Origin: Candidatus Pygmaiobacter gallistercoris
GTDB lineage: Bacteria > Bacillota > Clostridia > Oscillospirales > Ruminococcaceae
Assembly: GCA_019113125.1 (NCBI GenBank)
Contig: DXIA01000047.1
Span: forward strand, 1-13,175
Reading direction: 5' to 3'
Length of the DNA stretch: 13,175 nucleotides
Of this stretch, positions 6,794 to 13,175 are shown in pieces. The notes under the pieces were generated by a model. The model was given only the letters and a program-made list of their open reading frames with translations. It did no database searches and was not told where the DNA came from. Numbering within the stretch: the stretch's first letter is position 1; each line of letters starts with the position of its first letter. The translations under genes and the position numbers were made by a program.

Positions 6794-7489
6794 TCAATCC
6801 CGGTTGCGGCGTCCCGCGATCAGGATCAGCCGCAGAAGATTTGCAAGCGCGGTCGCCAGCGCGGCAACATAGGTCAGCGCCGCAGCAGAAAGCACCTGCC
6901 GCACTCCGACCTCCTCCGCGTCCGAAACCATACCGCTCGAGGAGAGAATCTCGACTGCACGGTGGCTCGCATTGTACTCAACCGGCAGGGTAACCAGCTG
7001 AAAGAAAGCCACCAGCGCAAAGAGCAAAATGCCGGCATTCATCAGTGCCGGATAGGAGAAGAGCAAGCCGAGCAGAAAAAGCGGAAACGCCAGATAGGAA
7101 CCAATCTGGGTCGCCGGCACAATCGCACTGCGCACCCGGATCGGAAAATACCCCTCAGCGTACTGGATTGCATGACCACACTCGTGAGCGGCCACCCCGA
7201 CGGCAGCCACCGTCTGGCCGTAAAAAACATCCCGGGAGAGGCGAATCACCCCGGTGCGGGGATCAAAATGGTCGGACAGCCGTCCCTCAATCTGTTCGAT
7301 CCTGACATCCTGCAATCCGCTGCGGTCAAGGATCATCCGGGCGGCATCCGCACCGGTCAGACCGCTGCCGGTATAAACAGCAGAATAATGGTTAAATGCC
7401 GAGTTGACCTTCGCCTGTGCCCAGAGGGCGAAAGCGAGTGCAGGCAGTACCAGGATAATATAATAAACATCGATTCCATAAAAAAGCAT
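6794..7489 (-). CDS. Membrane zinc metallopeptidase, YugP family (Zn_peptidase_2)
   Basis: This 231-residue putative membrane protease has the zinc-binding HECGH motif at 102-106 (His102 and His106 ligands, Glu103 catalytic), preceded by the family segment LSRDVFYGQTVAAVGVAA (84-101). LPVEYNASHRAVEIL (168-182) probably supplies the third ligand, Glu171. Hydrophobic segments lie at about 7-24, 125-163 (probably two helices) and 200-225, so the HECGH helix sits beside the membrane as in other gluzincin-like membrane proteases. The start has AAAGGAG 9 nt upstream. The natural substrate is not known for this family as far as I can say. It is commonly found among these translation genes in Clostridia, but the reason is unclear. 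Its stop lies 5 bp before the rsmB start. Confidence 0.9.
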   Translation of the reverse strand: MLFYGIDVYYIILVLPALAFALWAQAKVNSAFNHYSAVYTGSGLTGADAARMILDRSGLQDVRIEQIEGRLSDHFDPRTGVIRLSRDVFYGQTVAAVGVAAHECGHAIQYAEGYFPIRVRSAIVPATQIGSYLAFPLFLLGLLFSYPALMNAGILLFALVAFFQLVTLPVEYNASHRAVEILSSSGMVSDAEEVGVRQVLSAAALTYVAALATALANLLRLILIAGRRNRD

Positions 7490-7516
7490 ACAGTTTCTCT
7501 CCTTTGGGATCCAACT

Positions 7517-8443
7517 TTATTTTTCGGCGCAGATCCGGTCGCCCTTTTTGAGCCGCCGTCCGGCGGCCCATTCCTGCCCGGTCATCGGGCGCTTGCCACT
7601 GGGGACCAACTCGAGCAGTTCCAGTGCCCCGCTGCCACAGGCGACGGTCAGCGGTTTGGTCGCAAGCACCTCCCCCGGTTCTCCCTGTCCTTCCACGGCA
7701 CGGGCGCGATGCACCTTGACCGGCAGACCCGCGCAGACAAACTGTGCAATCGGCCAGGGATAAAGTCCGCGAATGAGGTTGTGCAGCTGCTTTGCGTCTT
7801 TGGAAAAATCAAAAAGCGACATCTCCTTTTTGAGGGGCGGCGCCATGGTCGCACCGGCAGCATCCTGCTTTGTGTGGGTTGCAGTTCCGTTTTCAATCGC
7901 GGCCACCGTCTCGACAAGCGTTTTTGCTCCCAGCTGCGCAACCTTTTCAAAGACATCGGCGCTGGTCTCATCGGGACCAATCGCAACCGGCGCTACAGTC
8001 ATAATATCCCCGGTATCCACCCCTTCATCCATCTGCATAATAGTGACCCCGGTTTCGTGATCCCCGTTGAGGACCGCCCACTGAATCGGGGCGGAACCGC
8101 GATACTTGGGCAGCAGAGAAACATGCAGGTTGATACATCCATATTTCGGCAGTGCCAGAATTTCCTTTGGTAGAATCCGCCCATAGGCAACCACCACAAT
8201 CAGATCTGGAGCCAGTTCCCGCAGAATCTGCAGCGCGGCGCCGTCCCGCAGTGTTCTGGGCTGAAAAACCGAAATTCCGTGTGCAACGGCGAGCTGCTTG
8301 ACCGGCGGCGCGGTGAGGATCTGTTTGCGCCCCACCGGTTTATCCTCCCGGGTAAAGACCCCAGCCACCGTATGACCGGCCTTCAGCAGCGCTTCGAGCG
8401 CTGTCGCCGCAATATCGGGCGTTCCCATAAATACCAGTTTCAT
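7517..8443 (-). CDS. fmt: Methionyl-tRNA formyltransferase
   Basis: Fmt transfers a formyl group from 10-formyl-tetrahydrofolate to Met-tRNA(fMet) to make the bacterial initiator. The 308-residue protein is normal length. The N-terminal Rossmann-like domain begins MKLVFMGTPD. The catalytic region is NLHVSLLPKYRGSAPIQ (105-121), with the family's Asn105 and His107, and Asp143 in MDEGVDTGDI (138-147). The folate-binding SLLP is residues 109-112. The C-terminal tRNA-binding domain follows (about 205-308), with LIRGLYPWPIAQ near its start. AAGGCGG lies about 7 nt upstream of the ATG. A short inverted repeat CCTTT-CGA-AAAGG (8454-8466) overlaps the edge of this binding site and may slightly occlude it. 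Coupled functionally to def upstream. Confidence 0.97.
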   Translation of the reverse strand: MKLVFMGTPDIAATALEALLKAGHTVAGVFTREDKPVGRKQILTAPPVKQLAVAHGISVFQPRTLRDGAALQILRELAPDLIVVVAYGRILPKEILALPKYGCINLHVSLLPKYRGSAPIQWAVLNGDHETGVTIMQMDEGVDTGDIMTVAPVAIGPDETSADVFEKVAQLGAKTLVETVAAIENGTATHTKQDAAGATMAPPLKKEMSLFDFSKDAKQLHNLIRGLYPWPIAQFVCAGLPVKVHRARAVEGQGEPGEVLATKPLTVACGSGALELLELVPSGKRPMTGQEWAAGRRLKKGDRICAEK

Positions 8444-8470
8444 TCACCCACCGCCTTTTCGAAAGGATGC

Positions 8471-8998
8471 TCAGTTCTCTTCTTCGTCTTCCTGCTCAAG
8501 ATCTTCATAAAAGTGGTCCGCAAGATCCATGATGGTAATTCCATCCAGATGATCACATTCATGGCAGATTGCCCGAGCAGTCATGCCAGTTCGTGTAAAG
8601 GTAACTTCCTTTCCATTGCGGTCAAACGCCCGCACTGTGACCTGCTCCGGCCGTTCGATATACCCATTGTGGCCCGGAAAAGACAGACAGCCCTCATACA
8701 TTCCAACCGCGCCCTGCCGGTCGGTGATCTCGGGGTTGACCAGTTCAAGGAACTGATACTCCGGCTCCTCGCCCTCTTCGGGAGCAGTTCCGTCGTCCTC
8801 GGGCGGCAGATCAACCACGATGCACAGCCGCCGCATGATGCCGACCTGCGGTGCAGCGAGACCAAGCCCCTGCGCGTCGATCAGCGTTTCCTTCATATCG
8901 TCGATCAGCTGTGCAAGCCGGTCGTCAAAATTGGTCACCGGACGGCAAACCTTCTTCAGGATCGGATCTCCGTCCAGCACAATTGTTCTCAATGCCAT
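8471..8998 (-). CDS. def: Peptide deformylase
   Basis: Def removes the formyl group from nascent N-formyl-methionine at the ribosome exit, using a metal (usually Fe2+) site. The 175-residue protein has all three motifs: GLGLAAPQVG (44-53), EGCLSFPG (102-109, metal-binding Cys104) and HECDHLDG (146-153, ligands His146 and His150, catalytic Glu147). A good AAAGGAG lies 9 nt before the ATG. It precedes fmt, which adds the formyl group, with a 27-bp gap; the pairing is common across bacteria. Odd features are an acidic insertion between strands (about residues 65-80, many Glu/Asp) that I do not associate with ordinary short deformylases, and a very acidic C-terminal tail (165-175, mostly Glu/Asp). 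These surface features do not touch the catalytic motifs. Confidence 0.97.
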   Translation of the reverse strand: MALRTIVLDGDPILKKVCRPVTNFDDRLAQLIDDMKETLIDAQGLGLAAPQVGIMRRLCIVVDLPPEDDGTAPEEGEEPEYQFLELVNPEITDRQGAVGMYEGCLSFPGHNGYIERPEQVTVRAFDRNGKEVTFTRTGMTARAICHECDHLDGITIMDLADHFYEDLEQEDEEEN

Positions 8999-9052
8999 CT
9001 GTTATCTCTCCTTTGTCTTGAACCGGCCACCAGAAAGGCGCAGTCGTTTTTC

Positions 9053-9079
9053 TTCAATCTTTTCAATCACTTTAATCAC
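9053..9079 (-). repeat. Degenerate 9-bp tandem repeat at the priA end
   Basis: Three consecutive 9-base units, on the plus strand TTCAATCTT, TTCAATCAC and TTTAATCAC, cross the priA stop codon (9072-9074) and run into the 73-bp priA-def gap. The repeat is AT-rich compared with its surroundings. The rest of the gap holds only the def ribosome binding site; I see no promoter or terminator in it. Confidence 0.4.
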
Positions 9080-11330
9080 TATCACTGTAAAAGTCGATGC
9101 TGACTGCTACTTTGCCCGCATAGGGGCTCTCGCTGTACTGCTGCTGCACACTGCGCAGCAATGCGCGAAACGGCGGATCATTGCGGCATTTGATGGTCAA
9201 TTTATACCGGTATTTGCCGTGCAGCATTGCCACACTTGCCGGCGCAGGTCCGAGAATGCGCAGCGGCAGATCTTTCCGGCCGGCTGCCTGCTGTCGAATT
9301 TGCCCCCCAAATGCCCGCGCCGCCGACGCGGTCTGTCCCTCCTGCGCACCGGCAAACTGGAGCAGACAAAGCGAGCAGAACGGCGGGTAAAGATGGAGCT
9401 TGCGAAAGGCGATTTCCTCTTCAAAAAACGCCTCGTAATCCTGTGCCGCAGCAAGGCTGAGCACCCGGTTGCCCGGATCCGCCGTCTGAATCAGCGCCCG
9501 GCCGGGCAGGCCTGCGCGGCCTCCCCGCCCAACCACCTGGGTGACAAGGGAGAAGACCCGTTCAAAGGCCCGATAGCTCTGTGCAAAGAGCAGCTGGTCA
9601 ATGCCGAGCACCCCGACCAGTGAGACCCGCGGAAAATCCAGTCCTTTCGCAACCATCTGAGTGCCGATCAGGATATCGTACTGTCCTGCGGCAAATGCGG
9701 ACAGCAGTTTTTCATGGCTGTGCTTTTGCTGTGTGGTATCCATATCCATCCGCAGCACCCGTGCGCGGGGAAAACGACTCTGCAGTTCTTCTTCCACCCG
9801 CTGGGTACCGGTACCGCCATAGCGCAGCTCACCGCCGCAAACAGGACAGCGCTGGGGCGGCGGGCTCAGAATTCCACCGCAGTAGTGGCACTGCAACCGA
9901 TTTTCCTGTTTGTGGTAGACCATCGGCACGCTGCACAGGCTGCAGCGCACCGCCTCCCCACATTCCCGGCAAACCGCCGCCGTATGGTAGCCTCGCCGGT
10001 TGAGCAGCAGGATGGTTTGCTGCCCCGCATCGAGATTTTTTCTGATTTCCTCCGCCAGCCGCTGGCTGATCGCGCCGGTATTGCCCGCAGCGAGTTCACC
10101 CCGCAGATCCACCATCTCAACCCGCGGCAGCGGAAGTTCGTTAAATCGTTTTGTCAGACGCAGCAGCTTGTATCTTCCCTGCCGCGCAGCATAATAATCC
10201 TCAATCGACGGGGTCGCCGACGCAAGCAGCAGCAACCCTTTATGATACGAAATACGCTGTTTTGCAACTTCAATTGCAGAATATCTCGGGCTGTTCTCCG
10301 AGACATAGGTATGTTCCTGTTCCTCATCGACGATGATCAGCCCAAGCCGATCGAGCGGTGCAAAGATCGCACTGCGGGTGCCGACTACGATATCCGCCTG
10401 TCCGGACTGGATCTGCCGCCACTGCTGCAGTCGCTCCCCATTTGAGAGCGCAGAGTGCTGCACCGCGACACGACTGCCGAACACCGCCTTAAGCCGGTAG
10501 ATCATCTGGGGGGTGAGACCAATCTCGGGCACCAGCACCAGGCTGGTCCGCCCCTTTGCCGCCGCGGCACGAATCAGCTCGAGAAACACCAACGTCTTTC
10601 CACTGCCGGTGACCCCATGCAGCAAAGCCGCCTGAGGCCTTTTCTCTTCGAGCAGCGGGAGAAGTGCATCAAAACAGCGCTGCTGCTCCGGTGAAAGCGG
10701 TGGAATCTGTTGTTGTTCTGGATCGGTCGGGCGGGTGTAGATCTCAAATTTTTTCTCTTTCTTTTGTTCCTCCAGTACCCCGTTTTTGACCAGGGTGCGC
10801 AGCACTCCAAAACCGACTCCCGCACCCTCACAGAGTACCGGCCCGGAGAGTTCCCGCCCACCGTCCAGCAGGCTGACGACCTTCTGCTGCTTTGCAGTCA
10901 GCTTTGCCGTGTTGCCGGTCAACCGATAACAGTTCACCGTCCGCAGCGTCATCTGCCGCTCCAGCCGTGGTCCTTCTTCCGCCGCCACCGCCCGATACTG
11001 CGCGCCGTACGGAATGATTGCCCGCACCGCATCATAGTAGGTGCAGAAAGTGTGGTCCCGCAGATAATGAACCAATCCCAGCAGCTCTTCTGTCAGCACC
11101 GCATTTTCCGGCGCCGCATCATAGATTTGCTTGAGTTCTTTTCCCTGCTCGGCCTCTCCCACCGCGAGCACAACTCCCATTCTGGGACGGGCCTTTCCGC
11201 GGCCAAACGGGACCAGGACCATGCTGCCGGGACAAACCGCCCGGCAAAGCCTTTCAGGAATGGCATAGTCATACCATCGGTCAAAGGAAAAGGTGGCGCC
11301 CTCGACCGCCACCTTCGCAGCTAAAGTCAA
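9072..11330 (-). CDS. priA: Primosomal protein N', replication restart DNA helicase PriA
   Basis: PriA is a 3'-5' superfamily 2 helicase that recognises stalled forks and reloads the replisome. The 752-residue protein has the full architecture. It has an N-terminal 3'-DNA-binding domain (from AKVAVEGATFSFDRWYDYAIP, 5-25), Walker A GVTGSGKT (239-246) and a Walker B-type DEEQEHTY (335-342). A zinc-binding insert follows with all eight cysteines (C454, C457, C463, C466, C481, C484, C495, C498). Helicase motifs V/VI are GTQMVAKGLDF (556-566) and QVVGRGGRAG (598-607), and the C-terminal domain includes ILGPAPASVAMLHGKYRYKL (692-711). The TTG start is supported by AAGGAGGT just upstream and by the PriA N-terminus. 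It begins 21 bp after gmk. Small departures are Gln in DEEQ (often His) and GRGGR (usually GRAGR). Both are conservative and the enzyme looks intact. Confidence 0.97.
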   Translation of the reverse strand: MTLAAKVAVEGATFSFDRWYDYAIPERLCRAVCPGSMVLVPFGRGKARPRMGVVLAVGEAEQGKELKQIYDAAPENAVLTEELLGLVHYLRDHTFCTYYDAVRAIIPYGAQYRAVAAEEGPRLERQMTLRTVNCYRLTGNTAKLTAKQQKVVSLLDGGRELSGPVLCEGAGVGFGVLRTLVKNGVLEEQKKEKKFEIYTRPTDPEQQQIPPLSPEQQRCFDALLPLLEEKRPQAALLHGVTGSGKTLVFLELIRAAAAKGRTSLVLVPEIGLTPQMIYRLKAVFGSRVAVQHSALSNGERLQQWRQIQSGQADIVVGTRSAIFAPLDRLGLIIVDEEQEHTYVSENSPRYSAIEVAKQRISYHKGLLLLASATPSIEDYYAARQGRYKLLRLTKRFNELPLPRVEMVDLRGELAAGNTGAISQRLAEEIRKNLDAGQQTILLLNRRGYHTAAVCRECGEAVRCSLCSVPMVYHKQENRLQCHYCGGILSPPPQRCPVCGGELRYGGTGTQRVEEELQSRFPRARVLRMDMDTTQQKHSHEKLLSAFAAGQYDILIGTQMVAKGLDFPRVSLVGVLGIDQLLFAQSYRAFERVFSLVTQVVGRGGRAGLPGRALIQTADPGNRVLSLAAAQDYEAFFEEEIAFRKLHLYPPFCSLCLLQFAGAQEGQTASAARAFGGQIRQQAAGRKDLPLRILGPAPASVAMLHGKYRYKLTIKCRNDPPFRALLRSVQQQYSESPYAGKVAVSIDFYSDSD

Positions 11331-11345
11331 TCCGCCACCTCCTTG
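11290..11345 (-). promoter_or_regulatory. priA translation initiation region with competing hairpin arms
   Basis: The priA ribosome binding site AAGGAGGT (11338-11345) is near perfect and lies 6-7 nt before a TTG start (11330). The 8-mer AGGTGGCG occurs in that site (11333-11340) and again at codons 6-8 (11307-11314). Its exact complement, CGCCACCT, lies at codons 11-14 (11291-11298). The nearer pair forms a 9-bp stem (11290-11298 with 11307-11315) around an 8-base loop. The same complement could instead pair with the ribosome binding site. The base pairing is seen directly; any regulatory role is inference. Confidence 0.5.
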
Positions 11346-11351
11346 CCGCGC

Positions 11352-11912
11352 TTATTTCGGTTGCTGGATGATCTGATAGAGTTCCTGTGCGCATTCTTCG
11401 ACCTTGTCGTTAATGATGACAAAATCGTAGTCGCAGGCATATTCCATCTCTTCCAGCGCGCGCTGCAGCCGCTCCTTGATCTTTTCCTCCGTCTCGGTCT
11501 TGCGCCCCCGCAGCCGGCGCTCCAGTTCTTCAAAGGAAGGCGGGCGCACGAAAACCAGCTTTGCATCGGGATAAATCCGTTTGATATTAGCGGCTCCCTC
11601 GACCTCGATGATCAGCACCACATTGATGCCCTTTTCGATTCGGCGATCCACCTCCGACTTCGGCGTTCCATAGTAGTTGCCGCAGTAGTTGGTATACTCC
11701 AGCACCTCACCCGTTTCAATTCTGCGCTTGAACTCCTCAGGCGAGACGTAGTAATAGTTGATCCCTTCCCGCTCTCCGGGCCGCTTGGCACGGCTGGTGA
11801 GCGAAACCGAGACCTCGATTTCCGGGTGCTCCTCGATCAGGCGTTGCACCACGGTGTCCTTGCCGCTTCCGGCAGGGCCAGAAAGTACGATCAAATGCTC
11901 TCCGTTACTCAT
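11352..11912 (-). CDS. gmk: Guanylate kinase (ATP:GMP phosphotransferase)
   Basis: This enzyme converts GMP and ATP to GDP and ADP in purine nucleotide supply. The 186-residue product is normal length. It contains the P-loop GPAGSGKDT (12-20), the GMP-site segment [11 protein letters not shown] (37-47), [10 protein letters not shown] (75-84), IIEVEGA (101-107) and the lid [17 protein letters not shown] (133-149). ATG 11912 was chosen because [13 protein letters not shown] matches family N-termini; the seven extra codons to an upstream TTG (11933) have no ribosome binding site. The start lies within the remA stop region (8-bp overlap); a GAGGAG sits 13 nt upstream, farther than usual, consistent with coupling to remA. 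Oddities: Asp replaces the usual Gly after the P-loop Lys, and Asn and Glu replace two usual Asp residues (INYYY, IIEVEG). I believe it is active, but the pocket is slightly divergent. Confidence 0.93.
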   Translation of the reverse strand: MSNGEHLIVLSGPAGSGKDTVVQRLIEEHPEIEVSVSLTSRAKRPGEREGINYYYVSPEEFKRRIETGEVLEYTNYCGNYYGTPKSEVDRRIEKGINVVLIIEVEGAANIKRIYPDAKLVFVRPPSFEELERRLRGRKTETEEKIKERLQRALEEMEYACDYDFVIINDKVEECAQELYQIIQQPK

Positions 11913-12174
11913 CTTCCAGTTCTGTCTCCTCAATGTCGTCGGTGTCGTTCAAGCGGTTGGCAACTGTTTCCGGCTGTACTGCGCTGAGCACGACGTGGTC
12001 GGAATCGGTGATGATGACCGCCCGGGTCCGCCGCCCATAGGTGGCGTCAATCAGGCTGCCACGATCCCGCGCTTCCTGAATGATTCGTTTGATCGGCGCT
12101 GATTCCGGACTGACAATCGCGATCAGCCGGTTTGCCGAAACCATATTGCCAAATCCAATATTGATCAGTTTCAC
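11905..12174 (-). CDS. remA: Extracellular matrix regulator RemA (DUF370 family)
   Basis: This 89-residue protein starts at a GTG with a good Shine-Dalgarno. It has the highly conserved DUF370 core: [19 protein letters not shown] (3-21), [15 protein letters not shown] (22-36), [19 protein letters not shown] (43-61) and a final [13 protein letters not shown]. In B. subtilis RemA is a ring-forming DNA-binding protein that activates matrix and osmoprotection operons. Whether this organism makes a comparable matrix is unknown. After the conserved core, residues 77-89 are a short strongly acidic tail. Its stop codon overlaps the start of gmk (GATGAGTAA), so the two are probably translationally coupled. 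yicC-remA-gmk is a conserved Firmicutes string, which supports the assignment. Confidence 0.95.
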   Translation of the reverse strand: MKLINIGFGNMVSANRLIAIVSPESAPIKRIIQEARDRGSLIDATYGRRTRAVIITDSDHVVLSAVQPETVANRLNDTDDIEETELEDE

Positions 12175-12183
12175 GGCGGTATT

Positions 12184-12190
12184 CTCCCTT
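12184..12190 (-). promoter_or_regulatory. remA ribosome binding site that fixes a GTG start
   Basis: AAGGGAG lies 9 nt upstream of the GTG at 12174, inside the 16-bp yicC-remA gap. The first in-frame residues from this GTG read [10 protein letters not shown], the conserved RemA N-terminus. Longer frames extending back into yicC are therefore artefacts. Confidence 0.8.
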
Positions 12191-13069
12191 CTATTCGATA
12201 TTTTGAATCTGTTCGCGGATCTTCTCAATCTCCGCCTTGATCTCAACGACCAGACGGGTCACCGCGAGATCCTGTGTCTTGGATCCGATTGTATTGGTCT
12301 CCCGGTTGAGCTCCTGGGTGAGAAAATCGAGTTTTCTCCCTACCGGCCCGCCGGCGGAAAGAATTTCCCGGTACTGCCGGATATGGCTGTGCAGCCGGAC
12401 CGTCTCTTCATCTACCGCGGTCTTGTCCGCAAAGATTGCCGCCTCGGTCAGGATCCGCGCGTCGTCGACAGTCCGGTCCTCAAGCAGCGCTTTGAGTTTT
12501 TCATAGAGCCGACGGGTGTAGACTTCCACCCTCCCCTCAGCCAGCTGCTCGATCTCGTTGACCATCTCTTCAATCCGGGCAAGACGGGTGAGAACATCTT
12601 CACAGAGTTTCTCTCCCTCGGTCTGGCGCATTGCGCGAAAAGCCTCGATTGCCTGCTGTGCGACCGAAATGACGTCACCGAGCACCTCTTCCTCATCCAT
12701 CTGCGGCTTTTCCACGGTGAAAATATCCGAAAAGCGAACAAGGGTGTTCACCGTGACATCGTCCTCCACTGACAGAGACTGAGCTAGTCCCCGCAGCGCA
12801 TTGAGATATTCCCGCGCGAGAGACTCATTGACATGAATCTCGGCCGCTGCGCCCTCCACCTCGGTCACAGTGAGCGAGAGCTCGGCTTTTCCCCGGGCGA
12901 TCGCCGAAGAGAGCTGCCGTTTCAGTCGTTCATCCACCCAGCTATACGCACGGGGAATCCGGGAACTGTACTCAAAATAGCGGGAATTTACACTCTTAAT
13001 CTCAACCGTGATCTCCCGGCCGTGCAGCACCTGCTGTCCCCGCCCGTAGCCGGTCATACTGAATACCAT
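12191..13069 (-). CDS. yicC: YicC/YloC family endoribonuclease or RNase adaptor protein
   Basis: This 292-residue cytoplasmic protein has the normal family length and both family signatures. The N-terminus [11 protein letters not shown] followed by [13 protein letters not shown] (residues 20-32) is the YicC_N start. The C-terminus carries the [14 protein letters not shown] segment (244-257) and the ending [11 protein letters not shown]. The middle is rich in Glu, Arg and Leu and probably helical. I chose ATG 13069 because the family begins at MxxSMTGYG and an AGAGGG Shine-Dalgarno lies about 6 nt upstream; the longer frame to 13144 starts before the promoter's -10 box. Family members have been described as endoribonucleases (B. 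subtilis YloC) and as factors affecting small-RNA turnover (E. coli YicC). It is the first gene of the run, 16 bp ahead of remA, the usual Firmicutes arrangement. Confidence 0.95.
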   Translation of the reverse strand: MVFSMTGYGRGQQVLHGREITVEIKSVNSRYFEYSSRIPRAYSWVDERLKRQLSSAIARGKAELSLTVTEVEGAAAEIHVNESLAREYLNALRGLAQSLSVEDDVTVNTLVRFSDIFTVEKPQMDEEEVLGDVISVAQQAIEAFRAMRQTEGEKLCEDVLTRLARIEEMVNEIEQLAEGRVEVYTRRLYEKLKALLEDRTVDDARILTEAAIFADKTAVDEETVRLHSHIRQYREILSAGGPVGRKLDFLTQELNRETNTIGSKTQDLAVTRLVVEIKAEIEKIREQIQNIE

Positions 13070-13084
13070 TTCACACCCTCTTTT

Positions 13085-13099
13085 GGGGCGCTGCGCCCC
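13085..13099 (-). other. GC-rich hairpin in the yicC leader RNA
   Basis: GGGGCG (stem), CAG (loop), CGCCCC (stem) is a perfect 6-bp inverted repeat. In the predicted leader RNA it ends four bases before the AGAGGG ribosome binding site of yicC. It is followed by AAAAG rather than a run of T on the coding strand, so it is not an intrinsic terminator. Plausible roles are 5'-end protection of the long transcript or modulation of ribosome access; neither is shown by sequence alone. Confidence 0.5.
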
Positions 13100-13127
13100 T
13101 ATATTCATCAGACCTATACAGAATATA

Positions 13128-13157
13128 ATAATACACTTTTTCAATGGTTGTTGTCAA
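13128..13157 (-). promoter_or_regulatory. Sigma-A-type promoter upstream of yicC, likely the operon promoter
   Basis: On the minus strand a perfect -35 hexamer TTGACA (13152-13157) is followed 18 bp later by TATTAT (13128-13133), a 5/6 match to the -10 consensus, in an AT-rich stretch unlike the surrounding coding DNA. Transcription would start near 13121, giving a yicC leader of about 50 nt. It is the only convincing promoter in the window and sits upstream of the first gene of a 13-gene same-strand run, so I infer it drives the operon. It also rules out the longest yicC reading frame, whose first codon would lie upstream of the -10 element. Confidence 0.75.
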
Positions 13158-13175
13158 TGAATCCAAAGATCGGCG

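Noticed and set aside
6617..8173. A 518-codon open frame on the plus strand crossing rsmB, the zinc peptidase and fmt
   Set aside because: It is antisense to three well-supported genes, has no recognisable domain and an Arg/Gln/His-rich composition typical of the shadow of a G+C-rich coding strand.
9002..9070. A 22-codon frame (GTG start) between priA and def
   Set aside because: No Shine-Dalgarno, no recognisable peptide family, and its end merges with the def ribosome binding site; chance is the simplest explanation.
13085..13099. The GC hairpin upstream of yicC as an intrinsic terminator
   Set aside because: Neither strand has a T run directly after the stem.
13070..13144. An N-terminal extension of yicC beginning MKKCIIIFCIGLMNIG, superficially like a signal peptide
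   Set aside because: Its first codon lies upstream of the -10 promoter element, there is no ribosome binding site, and the YicC family begins at the MVFSMTGYG start with a good binding site.
1..13175. Mobile elements, CRISPR arrays, defence systems, tRNA or rRNA genes
   Set aside because: No transposase, integrase, repeat-spacer array or RNA gene is visible; every stretch longer than 110 bases is occupied by a conserved housekeeping gene.

Overview
The window is a dense block of housekeeping genes from a Gram-positive bacterium. The most likely source is Clostridia, and within it Oscillospirales/Ruminococcaceae-type bacteria. I infer this from gene content and order (a yicC-remA-gmk start, priA-def-fmt, a YugP-type zinc peptidase, rsmB-rlmN-stp-prkC-rsgA-thiN), from RemA and a PASTA-repeat kinase (both Firmicutes traits), and from a base composition that looks like mid-50s % G+C by eye. 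Species cannot be named from this sequence alone.

All 13 genes read leftward (minus strand). Seven of the twelve junctions are overlaps or gaps of 21 bp or less, and the largest gap is 73 bp. A strong sigma-A-type promoter lies just upstream of the first gene (near 13128-13157), and I see no intrinsic terminator on the coding strand anywhere. The simplest reading is one long operon, possibly with internal promoters I could not recognise. Its last gene here, thiN, ends at position 48, and the final 47 bases show no recognisable gene or terminator.

In transcription order (right to left): yicC (RNase or RNase adaptor), remA (DNA-binding regulator), gmk (GMP to GDP), priA (replication restart helicase), def and fmt (N-formyl-methionine removal and addition), a membrane zinc metallopeptidase, rsmB (16S rRNA m5C methyltransferase), rlmN (23S rRNA/tRNA m2A methyltransferase), stp and prkC (PP2C phosphatase and PASTA Ser/Thr kinase), rsgA (small-subunit assembly GTPase) and thiN (thiamine pyrophosphokinase). 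Shared themes are ribosome maturation and translation (fmt, def, rsmB, rlmN, rsgA), nucleotide supply and replication restart (gmk, priA), and cell-envelope signalling (stp/prkC). Two genes often found in this cluster in relatives are absent: rpoZ (with coaBC) between gmk and priA, and rpe between rsgA and thiN.

Nothing here looks like a mobile element, CRISPR array, tRNA or rRNA, and I found no novel multi-gene system. The best signals are RNA-level ones: a perfect 16-bp inverted repeat inside rsgA, a repeated 8-mer in the priA ribosome binding site that can pair with a complement inside the first codons of priA, and a GC hairpin in the yicC leader. Several start codons differ from the longest open frame. 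They are GTG for remA and stp, TTG for priA, and internal ATGs for yicC, gmk, rsmB, rlmN, prkC and thiN.
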